Shown one piece after another: positions 1 through 7,918 of a stretch of 30,513 nucleotides of DNA. Position numbers and translations under genes: made by a program. Position 1 is the stretch's first letter; each line of letters begins with the position of its first letter. Source of the stretch: Candidatus Aerophobota bacterium (GTDB lineage: Bacteria; Aerophobota; Aerophobia; Aerophobales; B3-G15); the NCBI GenBank assembly GCA_030615365.1, contig JAUWZM010000028.1, positions 1-30,513 on the forward strand. Direction: 5' to 3'. The notes beneath the pieces were generated by a model. That model did no database searches. It was not told the origin of the DNA and saw only the letters and a program-made list of their open reading frames with translations.

Positions 1-2
1 TT

Positions 3-317
3 GAGAATATGAATCATTTTAAAAGCTTTAGAGCACTTAATCGGTCTATGAGAGATGTAGCCTGGTTTAATTTCTTTAATATTCTTCTTTTTAAAGCGGA
101 AGAAGCTGAGAAAGAGATTGTTAAAGTACCTGCCAGGAATACATCTCAAATATGTTCTAGCTGTGGTAGAACAGTTCAAAAGGATTTGTCTTGCCGTGTC
201 CATAGTTGTCCTTTCTGTGGTTTAATCATAGACCGAGATACTAATGCAGCCCGCAATGTTTTAAGGCTCGGGCAGAGCCTTCGGGGAGCAGGAGCATTGG
301 CTCCTGCGATGAACTGA
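3..317 (+). CDS. tnpB: IS200/IS605-type TnpB, C-terminal part (gene begins before the window)
   Basis: This is the last ~100 residues of an RNA-guided TnpB nuclease. The reading frame is open to the left edge, so the Met at position 9 is internal. Visible are the zinc ribbon with two Cys pairs (CSSC about residues 49-52, CPFC about 67-70) and the following DRDTNAARN segment, which carries the last acidic residue of the RuvC site. The frame ends in an Ala/Gly-rich tail next to a hairpin at 326-337, as expected for an element's right end. Known of the family: TnpB is guided by an RNA from the element's right end. Whether the missing N-terminal two thirds is intact cannot be seen. No tnpA of this element is in the window. 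Confidence 0.9.
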   Translation, partial: ENMNHFKSFRALNRSMRDVAWFNFFNILLFKAEEAEKEIVKVPARNTSQICSSCGRTVQKDLSCRVHSCPFCGLIIDRDTNAARNVLRLGQSLRGAGALAPAMN

Positions 318-352
318 GAATCCTCGGACTTTAGTCCTGGGGAGTGTCAACA
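318..352 (+). repeat. Right-end hairpin of the IS200/IS605 element
   Basis: Directly after the tnpB stop lies an inverted repeat, GGACT-TT-AGTCC at 326-337, within a pyrimidine/purine-biased context, followed by GTGTCAA at 344-350. A subterminal hairpin just after tnpB is the usual right-end structure, and the 3' end of the guide RNA normally maps here. The exact element end is not certain. Confidence 0.6.
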
Positions 353-383
353 GGTTTAATCCTTTAACCCTTTAATCCTTGAG

Positions 384-480
384 CTATGAACTTTGTTTTG
401 GTTTTGCCATGAGCTATGAGCTATCAGCTATGAGCTAACTTGAGTCATGAGCCATGAATTTTGTAAGGTAAGCTCATTTT
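384..480. repeat. Heptamer-type tandem repeat (AGCTATG-like)
   Basis: The stretch repeats a seven-base unit close to AGCTATG (variants AGCTATC, AGTCATG, AGCCATG), clearest at 409-437. No coding frame uses it. The rest of 353-619 holds no gene that I recognise. Similar arrays recur at 28905-28970 and 29483-29590, so this is a dispersed repeat class of the genome. Confidence 0.75.
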
Positions 481-619
481 CTCCACTCACCACCCAGAGC
501 CCGACAAAGTAAGGATAACTTACCAGGTAGGTCTTAAAAGGAAATATCTCCCTTGGTTGGCACACTTAGTCTTCCTTGTCTTGCCATTTTTGAAGAAGAT
601 CTAATTCTTTACAGAAGCG

Positions 620-856
620 CTATAGGTGAACTGAAGAAAGATCAAAAATAGGTATTTTGATTTTTTTCTGAGGGGTCTGTTTGTCCCAGATAATCTTTTG
701 TAATCGTTCTACAGCTTCGGGATCAAATAATTTCTCGCCGCACTGCTGACAAACTTTTGCAGGAACATTTTCCACAATAATCCAGTGACCTTCATAGAAA
801 AGAGTATAACTGATTAATTTCTTTTCAACTCTTCCTCCACATAAATCGCACCTCAT
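620..856 (-). CDS. YgiT-type zinc finger protein (MqsA N-terminal-like), putative antitoxin
   Basis: This 78-residue protein has two Cys pairs (CDLC at the N terminus, CQQC about residue 36) that match the zinc-binding N-terminal domain of MqsA/YgiT proteins. The C-terminal HTH of full MqsA is absent. I place the start at the ATG at 856, not the longer frame to 889, because a strong Shine-Dalgarno (GAGGAGG) lies about 7 bases upstream and the protein then begins directly with the zinc domain. It starts two bases after the stop of the DUF4258 gene, so the two are translated as a pair. YgiT-type proteins commonly sit next to DUF4258 toxins; antitoxin function is inferred from that pairing. Confidence 0.85.
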   Translation of the reverse strand: MRCDLCGGRVEKKLISYTLFYEGHWIIVENVPAKVCQQCGEKLFDPEAVERLQKIIWDKQTPQKKIKIPIFDLSSVHL

Positions 857-858
857 AT

Positions 859-1107
859 TTATCGCCTCCTCTTTTTGAAATCTATCCATTCTTTCACATC
901 AGGTTCGTACACCGTAATAATCTTAATCTTTGGTCTGGTGGGATACGAACACTGAACATGCAAAGGCCTTTCTAAACTAGTTTTTCCATAAATAAGACAA
1001 CTTGGGCCAAATTTATCTTCAGGATAATCTTCGATCATCTCACCATTCTCAATCGCCTCTAAAATTTCCTTACGAGTAATATATCTTAAAATACTTTGAT
1101 CAACCAT
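859..1107 (-). CDS. DUF4258 domain protein, putative toxin
   Basis: This 82-residue basic protein has the DUF4258 pattern: an N-terminal helical stretch (TRKEILEAIENGE), a central PLHVQCSY strand and a C-terminal region with ITVYEPD followed by W and a basic tail. DUF4258 proteins are small RelE-like folds that usually pair with a YgiT-type antitoxin, exactly the arrangement here, with the zinc finger gene two bases downstream. No inactivating change is visible. Toxic activity and target are inferred from the family; the sequence shows only family membership and gene order. Confidence 0.85.
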   Translation of the reverse strand: MVDQSILRYITRKEILEAIENGEMIEDYPEDKFGPSCLIYGKTSLERPLHVQCSYPTRPKIKIITVYEPDVKEWIDFKKRRR

Positions 1108-1366
1108 AGAATCCCCCTTCCTTTTTATTTAATACAAGCGGATATTACACGTAACATAGCTTAACTCAAGAGAAAATCAAGTATTGCATATTCTCCTATA
1201 TGAGCGAGATTCTTTGTGGACAAAATTCAAAAATCAAGACCTGACCCTAAAGCCTCCTGAGTATTAGTGGGCACAGGTAAATGACAAAATTTCTAAAGTT
1301 TGATAAAGTACATTTTGTCTTTTAGAAAACGGGCATAAGAACAATATGTTGGTAGGAGTGATTTCA
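1108..1366. other. Intergenic region with a REP-transposase-associated motif
   Basis: No gene is recognised here. CAAGACCTGACCCT at 1235-1248 resembles a short conserved sequence I recall around REP-associated tyrosine transposase genes in many bacteria. A remnant of such a transposase lies at about 1943-2037, so the motif may mark one side of an old unit. The motif link is from memory and is uncertain. Confidence 0.3.
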
Positions 1367-1486
1367 ATGGATGAAACCGCCAGATGGTTTAGGAGAGTAA
1401 ATTTGAGAAAATATGAGGATAAGTATATCTCTATTGTGAATAAAGTCTACGCTTATTCAACACCTTTGTTTTGCCCAAAAAACTAA
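1367..1486 (+). pseudogene. Short DUF5678-like remnant (39 codons)
   Basis: The frame begins at ATG 1367 after a good ribosome site (AGGAG, about 8 bases upstream) and stops at 1484-1486. It encodes an N-terminal patch (LRKYEDKYISIVNK) like the start of small DUF5678 proteins, then leaves the family after about residue 26 and ends early. DUF5678 proteins are normally 60-90 residues and often sit near toxin-antitoxin genes. The most likely reading is a truncated gene whose start region survives just upstream of the DUF433 gene. The family call rests on one short match. Confidence 0.4.
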
Positions 1487-1501
1487 AAGGAGATAACAAA
1501 G

Positions 1502-1732
1502 ATGAAATTTATCCGCATCACTGTTGAAGCAAACAAAATGGGCGGAGTGCCCTGTATCCGGGGATTGCGCATCCCGGTAGCGACGGTAGTAGGAATGGTA
1601 GCTGACGGGATGAGCGAGAAGGAGATATTGAAGGCATTTCCCGACCTTGAGCCCGAAGATATTCGCCAGGCCTTACAGTATGCCGCCGAGGCCGTAAGAG
1701 AACGAGAAATCCCGCTGGTGAGTGCCTCGTGA
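1502..1732 (+). CDS. DUF433 domain antitoxin
   Basis: This 76-residue protein matches DUF433 across its length. [13 protein letters not shown] is the hallmark glycine-rich segment, followed by the short helices ([18 protein letters not shown], then ALQYAAE) of a small winged-helix antitoxin. AAAGGAG precedes the ATG. Its stop overlaps the GTG start of the next gene (GTGA at 1729-1732), so the pair is translationally coupled, as usual for DUF433/DUF5615 modules. No defect is visible. The partner toxin is broken, so this antitoxin may now be an orphan. Confidence 0.93.
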   Translation: MKFIRITVEANKMGGVPCIRGLRIPVATVVGMVADGMSEKEILKAFPDLEPEDIRQALQYAAEAVREREIPLVSAS

Positions 1733-2037
1733 GGTTCTTGATAGACAACGTTCTTTCGCCTGTTGTTGCTGAAGGACTAAGGCAAGCTGGATATGATACG
1801 GTACATGTGCGAGACTATAGGATGCAATCTGCTCCGGATACCGAAATATTTGAGAGAGCCTTCATTGAAGACCGCATTATAGTTTAAGCAGATACCGACT
1901 TTGGCACGCTGTTGGCATTGCGACATGAAAAGAAGCCTTTAGGTGAGGAAAGAATATATGTGGCTCATGTTCGGTATGGATATACGCTAAGGGAGATAGG
2001 AGATTTTCTAAGGGCTCATTATTCTACAAGTCAGTGA
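1729..2037 (+). pseudogene. DUF5615 PIN-like toxin, nonsense-mutated and fused to a transposase tail
   Basis: The frame starts with GTG overlapping the DUF433 stop. Codons 1-52 match a DUF5615 (Mut7-C/PIN-like) toxin: FLIDN with the first acidic residue, then [15 protein letters not shown]. An in-frame TAA at 1885-1887 sits where the family has RIIV-S/T-ADTDFG, so one base change (TCA to TAA) would explain it. After the stop the frame continues ADTDFGTLLALR, still DUF5615, and then changes to VRYGYTLREIGDFLRAHYST, which resembles the C-terminal HTH of REP-associated Y1 transposases. The toxin has thus lost its middle by nonsense and its C terminus by recombination. An active toxin is very unlikely. 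Confidence 0.85.
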
Positions 2038-2040
2038 CCC

Positions 2041-2369
2041 TCACACCCCTTCCCCTCTCCACACAACCTTCACTGTCCTGACCAGAATAACAAAATCCAA
2101 CCAGAGGAACCGGTTACGAACATAATACTCATCTAGCTTTAGTCTATCCTGAAAGGCACGCTCACTTTTCCCGCTAACCTGCCAAAGGCCGGTCATCCCG
2201 GGAAGAGCCATCTAAATAGTCTTTCTACATCCATCTTCTCAAATTCCCGGGGAAGATAGGGACGAGGCCCTGTAAGACTCATCTTTCCCCTGAAAACATC
2301 TATAAGCTGAGGAAGCCTATCCAGAGCGCTTCTTCGCAAGGGTTTCTCAAACTTGGTCAGCCAACTGCC
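2041..2369 (-). pseudogene. Remnant of a second sugar-phosphate transferase (C-terminal part)
   Basis: Directly after the stop of the 497-residue sugar transferase, the minus strand encodes another copy of the same C-terminal region: FEKPLRRSALDRLPQLIDVF, then KMSLTGPRPYLPREFEKM, then after a frame change near 2205 the pieces GLWQV and DEYYVRNRFLW, ending in a WRGEGV tail with stop at 2041-2043. At least one frameshift and several internal stops make it non-functional. It looks like the 3' end of a WcaJ/RfbP-type gene left by tandem duplication or by recombination between two initiating transferases. Its 3' end is only three bases from the convergent DUF5615 frame. Confidence 0.85.
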
Positions 2370-3863
2370 TCAATATGCCGCTTCACCTTTCAGCACCGCC
2401 GGGATACTCTCAATGAGTATCCTGGTATCCAGCAAAAGTGACCAATTTTCAATATAGTAAATATCCAGCTTAACCATCTCCTCGAAAGAAAGCTTGTTTC
2501 TACCACTTATCACCCACAGACTGGTTATACCAGGTAGAGTTTCCAATCTTTTCTTATGCCAGTCGTTATACTCCTCATATTCATAAGGCAAGGGAGCTCT
2601 TGGTCCCACAAGACTCAGATCACCTTTTAATACATTAACCAACTGACCTAACTCATCTAAACTATATTTTCTAATGAGCCTACCTACCCTGGTAATCCTT
2701 TCATCATCGGTGATCTTAAAAACGCGTTCCTCATTCTTACCCTCTTCAACATAGGGATTGTCCGCCCTAATCAATCTTTTAACATATGCTTTGTGTCGGG
2801 CATCATCTACATTAGCATACATAGACCTGAACTTGTAAAATTTAAAAGATTTTCCTCCTTTTCCTATCCTTGTCTGTGTATAAAAGATTGGGCCTCGACT
2901 ATCAACCTTTATGGCTAAGACAATGAAAAGTAAAAGAGGGGAGGAAATCATTAATGCTAAAAAGGTTAACACTAAGTCAAAGACTCGTTTAAGAAGAAAA
3001 GACGCCTCCTGGGAAACGTCAATCAGTTCAACCACCGGAAGAGGACCTTTATTGTCAAGACGAATCCTACTTCTCATAAAGTCAAACATATCGGGAATTA
3101 TTTTAATTCTCATGTTTTGATGATCACATTGACTAACTATATTTAACACCTGTCCTCTTTCCAAAGGAAAGGTAACATAGATTTCATCAACCCTATGATG
3201 GGAAATAACCTCTTTTAATTTAGATACAGGACCAAAAACTTTGTAGCCAGAAGGGGTCTTCTCTAACTGAGGAAATTTATCATCCAAAAAGCCAATTACT
3301 CGAAAACCCAATTCCCATTGCCGGGAGATTTCCTCTGCTAAAAAATTTCCTATCCTACCCGCCCCTACAATCAACACATTTTGAATATCGTGCCCTTGAG
3401 AAACTCTTCTTTTCGCTAATTCTCGCTTGACTAGCCTCCACAAAGAAAGAAAAAGGGTTGTAGAATACCAGGAATAAAACAAGACGCCTCTGGAAAAATA
3501 GATCTCGTGGAGAAGAAAACTAATTAAGACAATGCCAGAAAATGAGATAACTGTCGATTTTACCACCAACAAGACTTCCTGTAGTGGGTCTGACCTTAGT
3601 CTTGTCTCGTATAATCCGTTATAATACAAAACCACGAGAATCAGTAGTGTTGAAAAAGAGAATATCTTAATATACGAATCAAAATACGGCAGAGTATACA
3701 GCGCCTCAAGATTTATCCTCCACCCATATCTTGTCACCAATTGCACAATTTGGGAATGAACTCGCAGCCAATAGGAAAGAGCTAAGGAAAAGAGAACAAG
3801 AAGCAAATCAATTAAGACATACCATAAAGACACCAGCTTTCGCTTTAATAAATATTTCGTCAC
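2370..3863 (-). CDS. Polyprenyl-phosphate sugar-1-phosphate transferase (WbaP/WcaJ type)
   Basis: This membrane enzyme starts the repeat unit by moving a sugar-1-phosphate from a nucleotide sugar to undecaprenyl phosphate. The 497 residues show the usual order: about four N-terminal membrane segments (10-30, 65-80, 100-118, 127-143), a nucleotide-binding-like domain with VGAGRIG (166-172), a re-entrant helix around 295-318, and the catalytic domain with KFRSMY (344-349), the Asp-Glu pair in TDDER (387-388), DELGQLVNVLKGD (403-415) and GPRAPLP (420-426). Its natural C terminus (LKGEAAY) is intact. GPRAPLP differs slightly from the common GPRP. It is the most distal intact gene of the operon, 13 bases after the acetyltransferase. 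Which sugar it transfers cannot be read from sequence. Confidence 0.95.
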   Translation of the reverse strand: MTKYLLKRKLVSLWYVLIDLLLVLFSLALSYWLRVHSQIVQLVTRYGWRINLEALYTLPYFDSYIKIFSFSTLLILVVLYYNGLYETRLRSDPLQEVLLVVKSTVISFSGIVLISFLLHEIYFSRGVLFYSWYSTTLFLSLWRLVKRELAKRRVSQGHDIQNVLIVGAGRIGNFLAEEISRQWELGFRVIGFLDDKFPQLEKTPSGYKVFGPVSKLKEVISHHRVDEIYVTFPLERGQVLNIVSQCDHQNMRIKIIPDMFDFMRSRIRLDNKGPLPVVELIDVSQEASFLLKRVFDLVLTFLALMISSPLLLFIVLAIKVDSRGPIFYTQTRIGKGGKSFKFYKFRSMYANVDDARHKAYVKRLIRADNPYVEEGKNEERVFKITDDERITRVGRLIRKYSLDELGQLVNVLKGDLSLVGPRAPLPYEYEEYNDWHKKRLETLPGITSLWVISGRNKLSFEEMVKLDIYYIENWSLLLDTRILIESIPAVLKGEAAY

Positions 3864-3876
3864 TTTCTTTACTCCC

Positions 3877-4572
3877 TTATTTCACTCTTTCTCTTCTCTT
3901 ATAGGGCCTATCCATTAGGCCAGTCACACATCTCAACTCATAAATGCTCTTCACTACCCTGGCAGGATTTCCATAAACCACAGAGCTTGAGGGCACATCT
4001 TTGGTTACCACACTGCCGGCTCCAATTAATGAGTTCTCTCCCACCTCAATAAAGGAAAGCAAGGTAGCGTTTACCCCAATCTGGGCACCCTTTTTAATAG
4101 TTGGCCCCCGCATACATTTAGCAGAAAGTCTACAGCCGGGATGAATATCATTGGCTACCATCACCCCTGGTGATAAGAATACATCATCCTCAATGACAGT
4201 AAATTGAGCAATATACACACCACTATGTATTTTCACCCTGTTACCAATCTTACATCCATAGTCAACCACCGAATTATTCCAGATCTTGAAATCATTACCT
4301 ATATTATTTTCTTCTCTGATGATTACATTATGTCCGGTCTCTAAATTATCCCCTATTCGGGATCCCTGGTATATCACAGAGCCACTTCTAATTCTTGCCT
4401 TCTTTCCTATAAGTAACCCTTTACACTTCACTCTACGCTCGACTGGATAACCGAGTAATACTCCCCTATCTATGTGATGACCCTCTCCTATTACAACTTC
4501 CTCTGTTAATATCTCAAATTCATCACCCAAAGGATATCCTCTCCTTTTTTCCTCCATTCTTAAGAGATTCAT
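3877..4572 (-). CDS. Left-handed beta-helix acyltransferase (WbpD/WlbB-like N-acetyltransferase)
   Basis: This 231-residue protein is mostly hexapeptide repeats (for example IGKKAR, IGDNLE, IGNDFK, IGNRVK, IGVNAT, IGAGSV), ending in VTKDVPSSSVVYGNPARVV, typical of sugar O/N-acetyltransferases. Beside an oxidoreductase and a DegT aminotransferase it is best read as the enzyme acetylating the 3-amino group of a UDP-3-amino-3-deoxy sugar (WbpD step). The start at 4572 has a GGAAGAG ribosome site and overlaps the end of the oxidoreductase gene by 50 bases; an ATG at 4557 is a weaker alternative. Acceptor specificity is inferred from neighbours. Confidence 0.9.
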   Translation of the reverse strand: MNLLRMEEKRRGYPLGDEFEILTEEVVIGEGHHIDRGVLLGYPVERRVKCKGLLIGKKARIRSGSVIYQGSRIGDNLETGHNVIIREENNIGNDFKIWNNSVVDYGCKIGNRVKIHSGVYIAQFTVIEDDVFLSPGVMVANDIHPGCRLSAKCMRGPTIKKGAQIGVNATLLSFIEVGENSLIGAGSVVTKDVPSSSVVYGNPARVVKSIYELRCVTGLMDRPYKRRERVK

Positions 4573-5551
4573 TTATCTCTTCCACTATCTTAACTATCTG
4601 GTAGCCATTTTCTCCATCACTGCGAGGTTTTTCTCCATTAGTGATACAATCTAAAAAGTGTTTCAGTTCCACTTTTAGCGGCTCTTCCTGCCTTAAACGA
4701 GGAATGGTGATATCCCCATATCTATAAGAGAGTTGGAATTCCCCAAAACTTTCATGTGAATCAGGAACCAAGACTCCTTTATCGTAAATCTTAATCTTCT
4801 CCAGGGTCTCTATATCATCATAGACAACCATTTTTTTAGTTCCTATCACCGTCATATTTCTTACCTTAAGAGGATCAAGCCAGCTAAGATGTAGGTTAAC
4901 TGCTACCTTATCGGAAAAATTCAAGGTTATGAAAGCTACATCTTCGTTACCAGAGATAAAATGACTTTGGCCGGTGGCAATGATCTCACACTCCTTTTTC
5001 TCCATTTCCTTATCCAAGAGATATAGAATTATAGAAATATCATGGGGAGCAAGATCCCATACTACATTTATATCTTCCTGAAAGAGTCCCAGGTTCCTTC
5101 TTTGAGAGGAAATATAGAGAATATTGCCTAATTCATTGGAGTCAATCAATTCTTTTAGTTTATTTACGGCTGCCGTATATAAGAAAGTATGCCCCACCAT
5201 TAAAACTCTATCTTTCATATGAGCAAGGTTAATTAGCTTTTTTGCCTCACCACTATTCTGAGTCAATGGCTTTTCCACGAAAATGTGCTTACCCGCCTCT
5301 AATGCCTTCTTTGCCAGCTCAAAGTGGGTATGCACGGGAGTAGCGATAGCTATAGCATCTACATCTGAGCTATCAAGAATCTCCTCGTAATTCTTAGTAA
5401 CCTGAATATCGGGATAAAGACTTTTGATCCGCTTTAGCTTTTCCTCATCTAAGTCACAGCCATATTTAACCTCACTTTCCGATATCTGAATAAAATTCCT
5501 CACTAGATTTGGCCCCCAATATCCACAGCCAACTACACCTACTTTAATCAT
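4523..5551 (-). CDS. Gfo/Idh/MocA family oxidoreductase (WbpB-like nucleotide-sugar 3-dehydrogenase)
   Basis: This NAD(P)-dependent sugar dehydrogenase has the Rossmann motif GVVGCGYWGPN (5-15), the family signature EKPLT (93-97) and DLAPHD (166-171), which carries the conserved His/Asp region. Length (342) is normal. A strong AGGAGG site precedes the ATG. In WbpB-type pathways such an enzyme oxidises C3 of UDP-GlcNAcA, and the 3-keto sugar is passed to a DegT aminotransferase; both partners are adjacent (aminotransferase 14 bases upstream, acetyltransferase overlapping downstream). The family also includes other nucleotide-sugar oxidoreductases, so the substrate is inferred from context. Confidence 0.93.
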   Translation of the reverse strand: MIKVGVVGCGYWGPNLVRNFIQISESEVKYGCDLDEEKLKRIKSLYPDIQVTKNYEEILDSSDVDAIAIATPVHTHFELAKKALEAGKHIFVEKPLTQNSGEAKKLINLAHMKDRVLMVGHTFLYTAAVNKLKELIDSNELGNILYISSQRRNLGLFQEDINVVWDLAPHDISIILYLLDKEMEKKECEIIATGQSHFISGNEDVAFITLNFSDKVAVNLHLSWLDPLKVRNMTVIGTKKMVVYDDIETLEKIKIYDKGVLVPDSHESFGEFQLSYRYGDITIPRLRQEEPLKVELKHFLDCITNGEKPRSDGENGYQIVKIVEEINESLKNGGKKERISFG

Positions 5552-5565
5552 TATATCCTCCTGTT

Positions 5566-6714
5566 CTACAATTCATTGTTGGTTATTCGCGACTTAACAA
5601 ACAAACGTCTCTTTGTGAAAAATACTTTGATTTCCCTTGCGACTTTTTCAATCTGCTCTTTAGTTAGTTCCGGAAACATAAATAATGAAAGAATCTTTTT
5701 AGCACATTTCTCAGTAACCGGAAAATCGCCTTCTTTATACCCTAGATATTTATATGCTTTTTGCAGGTGAAGGGGTATAGGGTAGTGAAGCCCTGTACCG
5801 ATGCCCTTGGATTTAAGCCATTCTTGTAGCTTATCTCTCTTTTTTGTCCTGATTACGTACAAATAATAGACATGCCTGGCGTATTCAGCCTCAAAAGGGG
5901 TAATTATCTCATCTACATCTTTTAACAATTCATTATAAATTGAGGCATTCCTGCGTCTTAAATTATTCCACTCATTTAACCTCTTTAGCTTTACCCTTAA
6001 GATAGCTGCCTGTATTTCATCTAACCTACTATTATAACCTTCTATTAAATGTTCATACTTTTTTATCTGTCCATGGTCCCTGAGCATTTTTACCTTTTGA
6101 GCAATTTCTGTACCATTAGTAACCACCATCCCCCCATCTCCAAAGCCTCCTAAGTTCTTACTGGGATAAAAGCTAAAGCAGCCGGCATCTCCAATCGACC
6201 CTGCCTTTTTTCCTTTATATTCTGCCCCATGTACCTGACAGGCATCCTCAATGACCTTTAAGTTATGTTTTCTTGCTATCTCCATTATTGGATCCATGTC
6301 TGCAGGCTGTCCAAATAAGTGGACTGGAAGTATTGCCCTTGTCCTCTCATTTATTGCTCCTTCAATCTGAGAAACATCAATATTATAAGTCCATAAATTA
6401 ATATCTACAAAGACAATCTTTGCGGCAGCCTGGGAAATTGCCTCGGTAGTAGCAATGAAGGTATTGGGAACGCTGATTACCTCATCTCCCTTTCCAATTC
6501 CACAAGCCAGTAAGGTCAAACGTAAGGCATCGGTCCCATTGGCCACCCCAATAGCATATTCTGCCCCACAAAAGCTGGCAAACTCTTCCTCAAAAGACTT
6601 AACATTCTCCCCCAGAACGAATCGGCAACTGTACATGACCTGCTGAATGCCAGCATCGACTTCATCCTTAATTAACTGATATTGCTGTTTTAAATCTAAA
6701 AATGGTACTCCCAT
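5566..6714 (-). CDS. DegT/DnrJ/EryC1/StrS aminotransferase (WbpE-like)
   Basis: This PLP enzyme aminates a keto nucleotide sugar. Counting from ATG 6714 (382 residues), PLP-binding features are IEDACQ (155-160, Asp157 and Gln160) and [10 protein letters not shown] with the Schiff-base Lys186; NGTDAL (59-64) contacts the cofactor phosphate. The frame extends to 6735, but the start at 6714 is preferred because it has an AGGGGG site and begins with the family-typical VPFLDLK. It is the first of three tightly packed genes (aminotransferase, oxidoreductase, acetyltransferase), which points to 3-amino transfer from glutamate to UDP-3-keto-GlcNAcA. The exact sugar is inferred. Confidence 0.95.
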   Translation of the reverse strand: MGVPFLDLKQQYQLIKDEVDAGIQQVMYSCRFVLGENVKSFEEEFASFCGAEYAIGVANGTDALRLTLLACGIGKGDEVISVPNTFIATTEAISQAAAKIVFVDINLWTYNIDVSQIEGAINERTRAILPVHLFGQPADMDPIMEIARKHNLKVIEDACQVHGAEYKGKKAGSIGDAGCFSFYPSKNLGGFGDGGMVVTNGTEIAQKVKMLRDHGQIKKYEHLIEGYNSRLDEIQAAILRVKLKRLNEWNNLRRRNASIYNELLKDVDEIITPFEAEYARHVYYLYVIRTKKRDKLQEWLKSKGIGTGLHYPIPLHLQKAYKYLGYKEGDFPVTEKCAKKILSLFMFPELTKEQIEKVAREIKVFFTKRRLFVKSRITNNEL

Positions 6715-6762
6715 CGCTTTTCCCCCTACGGGCATTCCTGCTCACAGCCTACTTTCATACAT

Positions 6763-6968
6763 CTAATTTTCCATTTCAAATACAACTTTATCATTTACCA
6801 CCTTAACCCATGCAACTACACCATCCTTGGCAGCCGGCCCTTTAATATAAGACTCTCCATATTTCTTCTATGACTTTCAATCAAATTAAACTCTTTCTAA
6901 TAGTTACAGGCTCCTACATCCAGTAGTGGTTAGTATCTTTATTCTCTTTTAACTCTACCTCTTTATTT
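6763..6968 (-). other. Degenerate coding-like stretch between methyltransferase and aminotransferase genes
   Basis: Two short open pieces look protein-like but are broken. One is an in-frame run of 34 codons ending at 6763-6765 (including KGPAAKDGVVAWVKVVNDKV). The other, near 6900-6968, contains VELKENKDTNHYW followed by a stop. Neither has a convincing start. They could be the remains of one gene that once stood between the flanking genes. I do not recognise the family. Confidence 0.3.
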
Positions 6969-7655
6969 TCAACTCCAACGTTGATAGATTCCAATAATCC
7001 CATTTGCAAAGTGATTTAAAAACTTATAGGAGTTTACAGCCCGACTATACAACAATCCTAATATATAAGTGAACTTGAAGAAAGGGAGATAACCGTAAGT
7101 TTGGTCCACTCTTATTAGCATCTTTTTCCTAAATCCCGCAGCTTTAAGACATCTGTCAAGGTGCTTAGCTGTATTACATCTGTGAAAAGTAAGGAAACCT
7201 CCAGACTGAAACACTTTATGAAACCTAAATGGTGTTAGTCTTGATATAATCATAGGCGAGATAATCGATACTGTTTTGAAAATAAGAATTCCATTATTTT
7301 TGAGAACCCGATTAAATTCTAAAAAAACGGCGGCAGGATCTTCCAAATGTTCGATCACCCAATGACACAAAATTGTATCGAAGGTTTTACTTTTGAAAGG
7401 TAAATGCTCTAAAGATGCTCTTACAGCAATGTCTATCTTCTTGTCCTGGGAGATGTAGAGATCCACCCCTATAATTATGGTCTCAGGCGATTTGTATCGA
7501 CGTAAGATCCAAGTCCCTCCTCCACATCCTGCATCAAGCACCTTTCCCTTTAAATAGTTTTGAATCTCGCCTTCCACTTCTCCTAGAACACTCTCGTTTA
7601 CATTGGCATAAAACCTTTTTTGAAGATTCTCCTTAATTTTGTTTGGGATACTCAT
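6969..7655 (-). CDS. Class I SAM-dependent methyltransferase
   Basis: This 228-residue protein has the class I methyltransferase fold (Methyltransf_11-like): motif I VLDAGCGGG (39-47), the acidic end of strand 2 in IIGVDLY, and CHWVIEHLEDP with the post-II/III region. The C terminus is hydrophobic/aromatic (FFKFTYILGLLYS), as in many methyltransferases of polysaccharide clusters. There is no visible defect. It lies between DUF354 and the aminotransferase, separated on both sides by decayed sequence. It may methylate a sugar hydroxyl or a chain end; the target is unknown. Confidence 0.88.
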   Translation of the reverse strand: MSIPNKIKENLQKRFYANVNESVLGEVEGEIQNYLKGKVLDAGCGGGTWILRRYKSPETIIIGVDLYISQDKKIDIAVRASLEHLPFKSKTFDTILCHWVIEHLEDPAAVFLEFNRVLKNNGILIFKTVSIISPMIISRLTPFRFHKVFQSGGFLTFHRCNTAKHLDRCLKAAGFRKKMLIRVDQTYGYLPFFKFTYILGLLYSRAVNSYKFLNHFANGIIGIYQRWS

Positions 7656-7686
7656 TTTACTGAGATAATTTATAAGCCTAACACTC

Positions 7687-7896
7687 TTAAATAACGTCTA
7701 TAAGAATCCATACTAAATTTAATCTCGAGGTATCTCTTCTTCTCCACCGAGAAGCCACATCCCGGGGTAAGGCATACCAGTAATTGCCCTCACTCTTCAC
7801 ATACCGCAATGGCTCCTCGTAATGCTCAATCGGATGCCTACCCCCTTTGCCTCAACCTATTCTTATATAATCCGGATGAACAATCACAAGAGCCAT
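7687..7896 (-). pseudogene. Remnant of a polysaccharide-locus protein (deacetylase-associated C-terminal tail)
   Basis: Seventy codons in one frame with one internal stop (codon 15) encode ALVIVHPDYI and, after the stop, a run including YVKSEGNYWYALPRDVASRW and RRRD. I recall an 'ALPREVAxWWRxR' tail at the C terminus of proteins in exopolysaccharide loci, often annotated as polysaccharide deacetylase-like. Only the last part of such a protein survives; the catalytic region is gone. The family attribution is from memory and should be tested by profile search. Confidence 0.55.
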
Positions 7897-7918
7897 GCTT
7901 CCCACTTAATAAACAAAA

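Noticed and set aside
384..480. A CRISPR array
   Set aside because: The repeat unit is seven bases with no spacers of uniform length, and no cas gene is in the window.
1518..1748. A 76-codon minus-strand frame opposite the DUF433 gene
   Set aside because: It mirrors the antitoxin gene, whose glycine-rich signature and coupling to the toxin decide the coding strand.
5576..5770. Plus-strand small frames within the aminotransferase and other biosynthesis genes
   Set aside because: They are shadows of well-supported minus-strand genes, without ribosome sites or recognisable domains.
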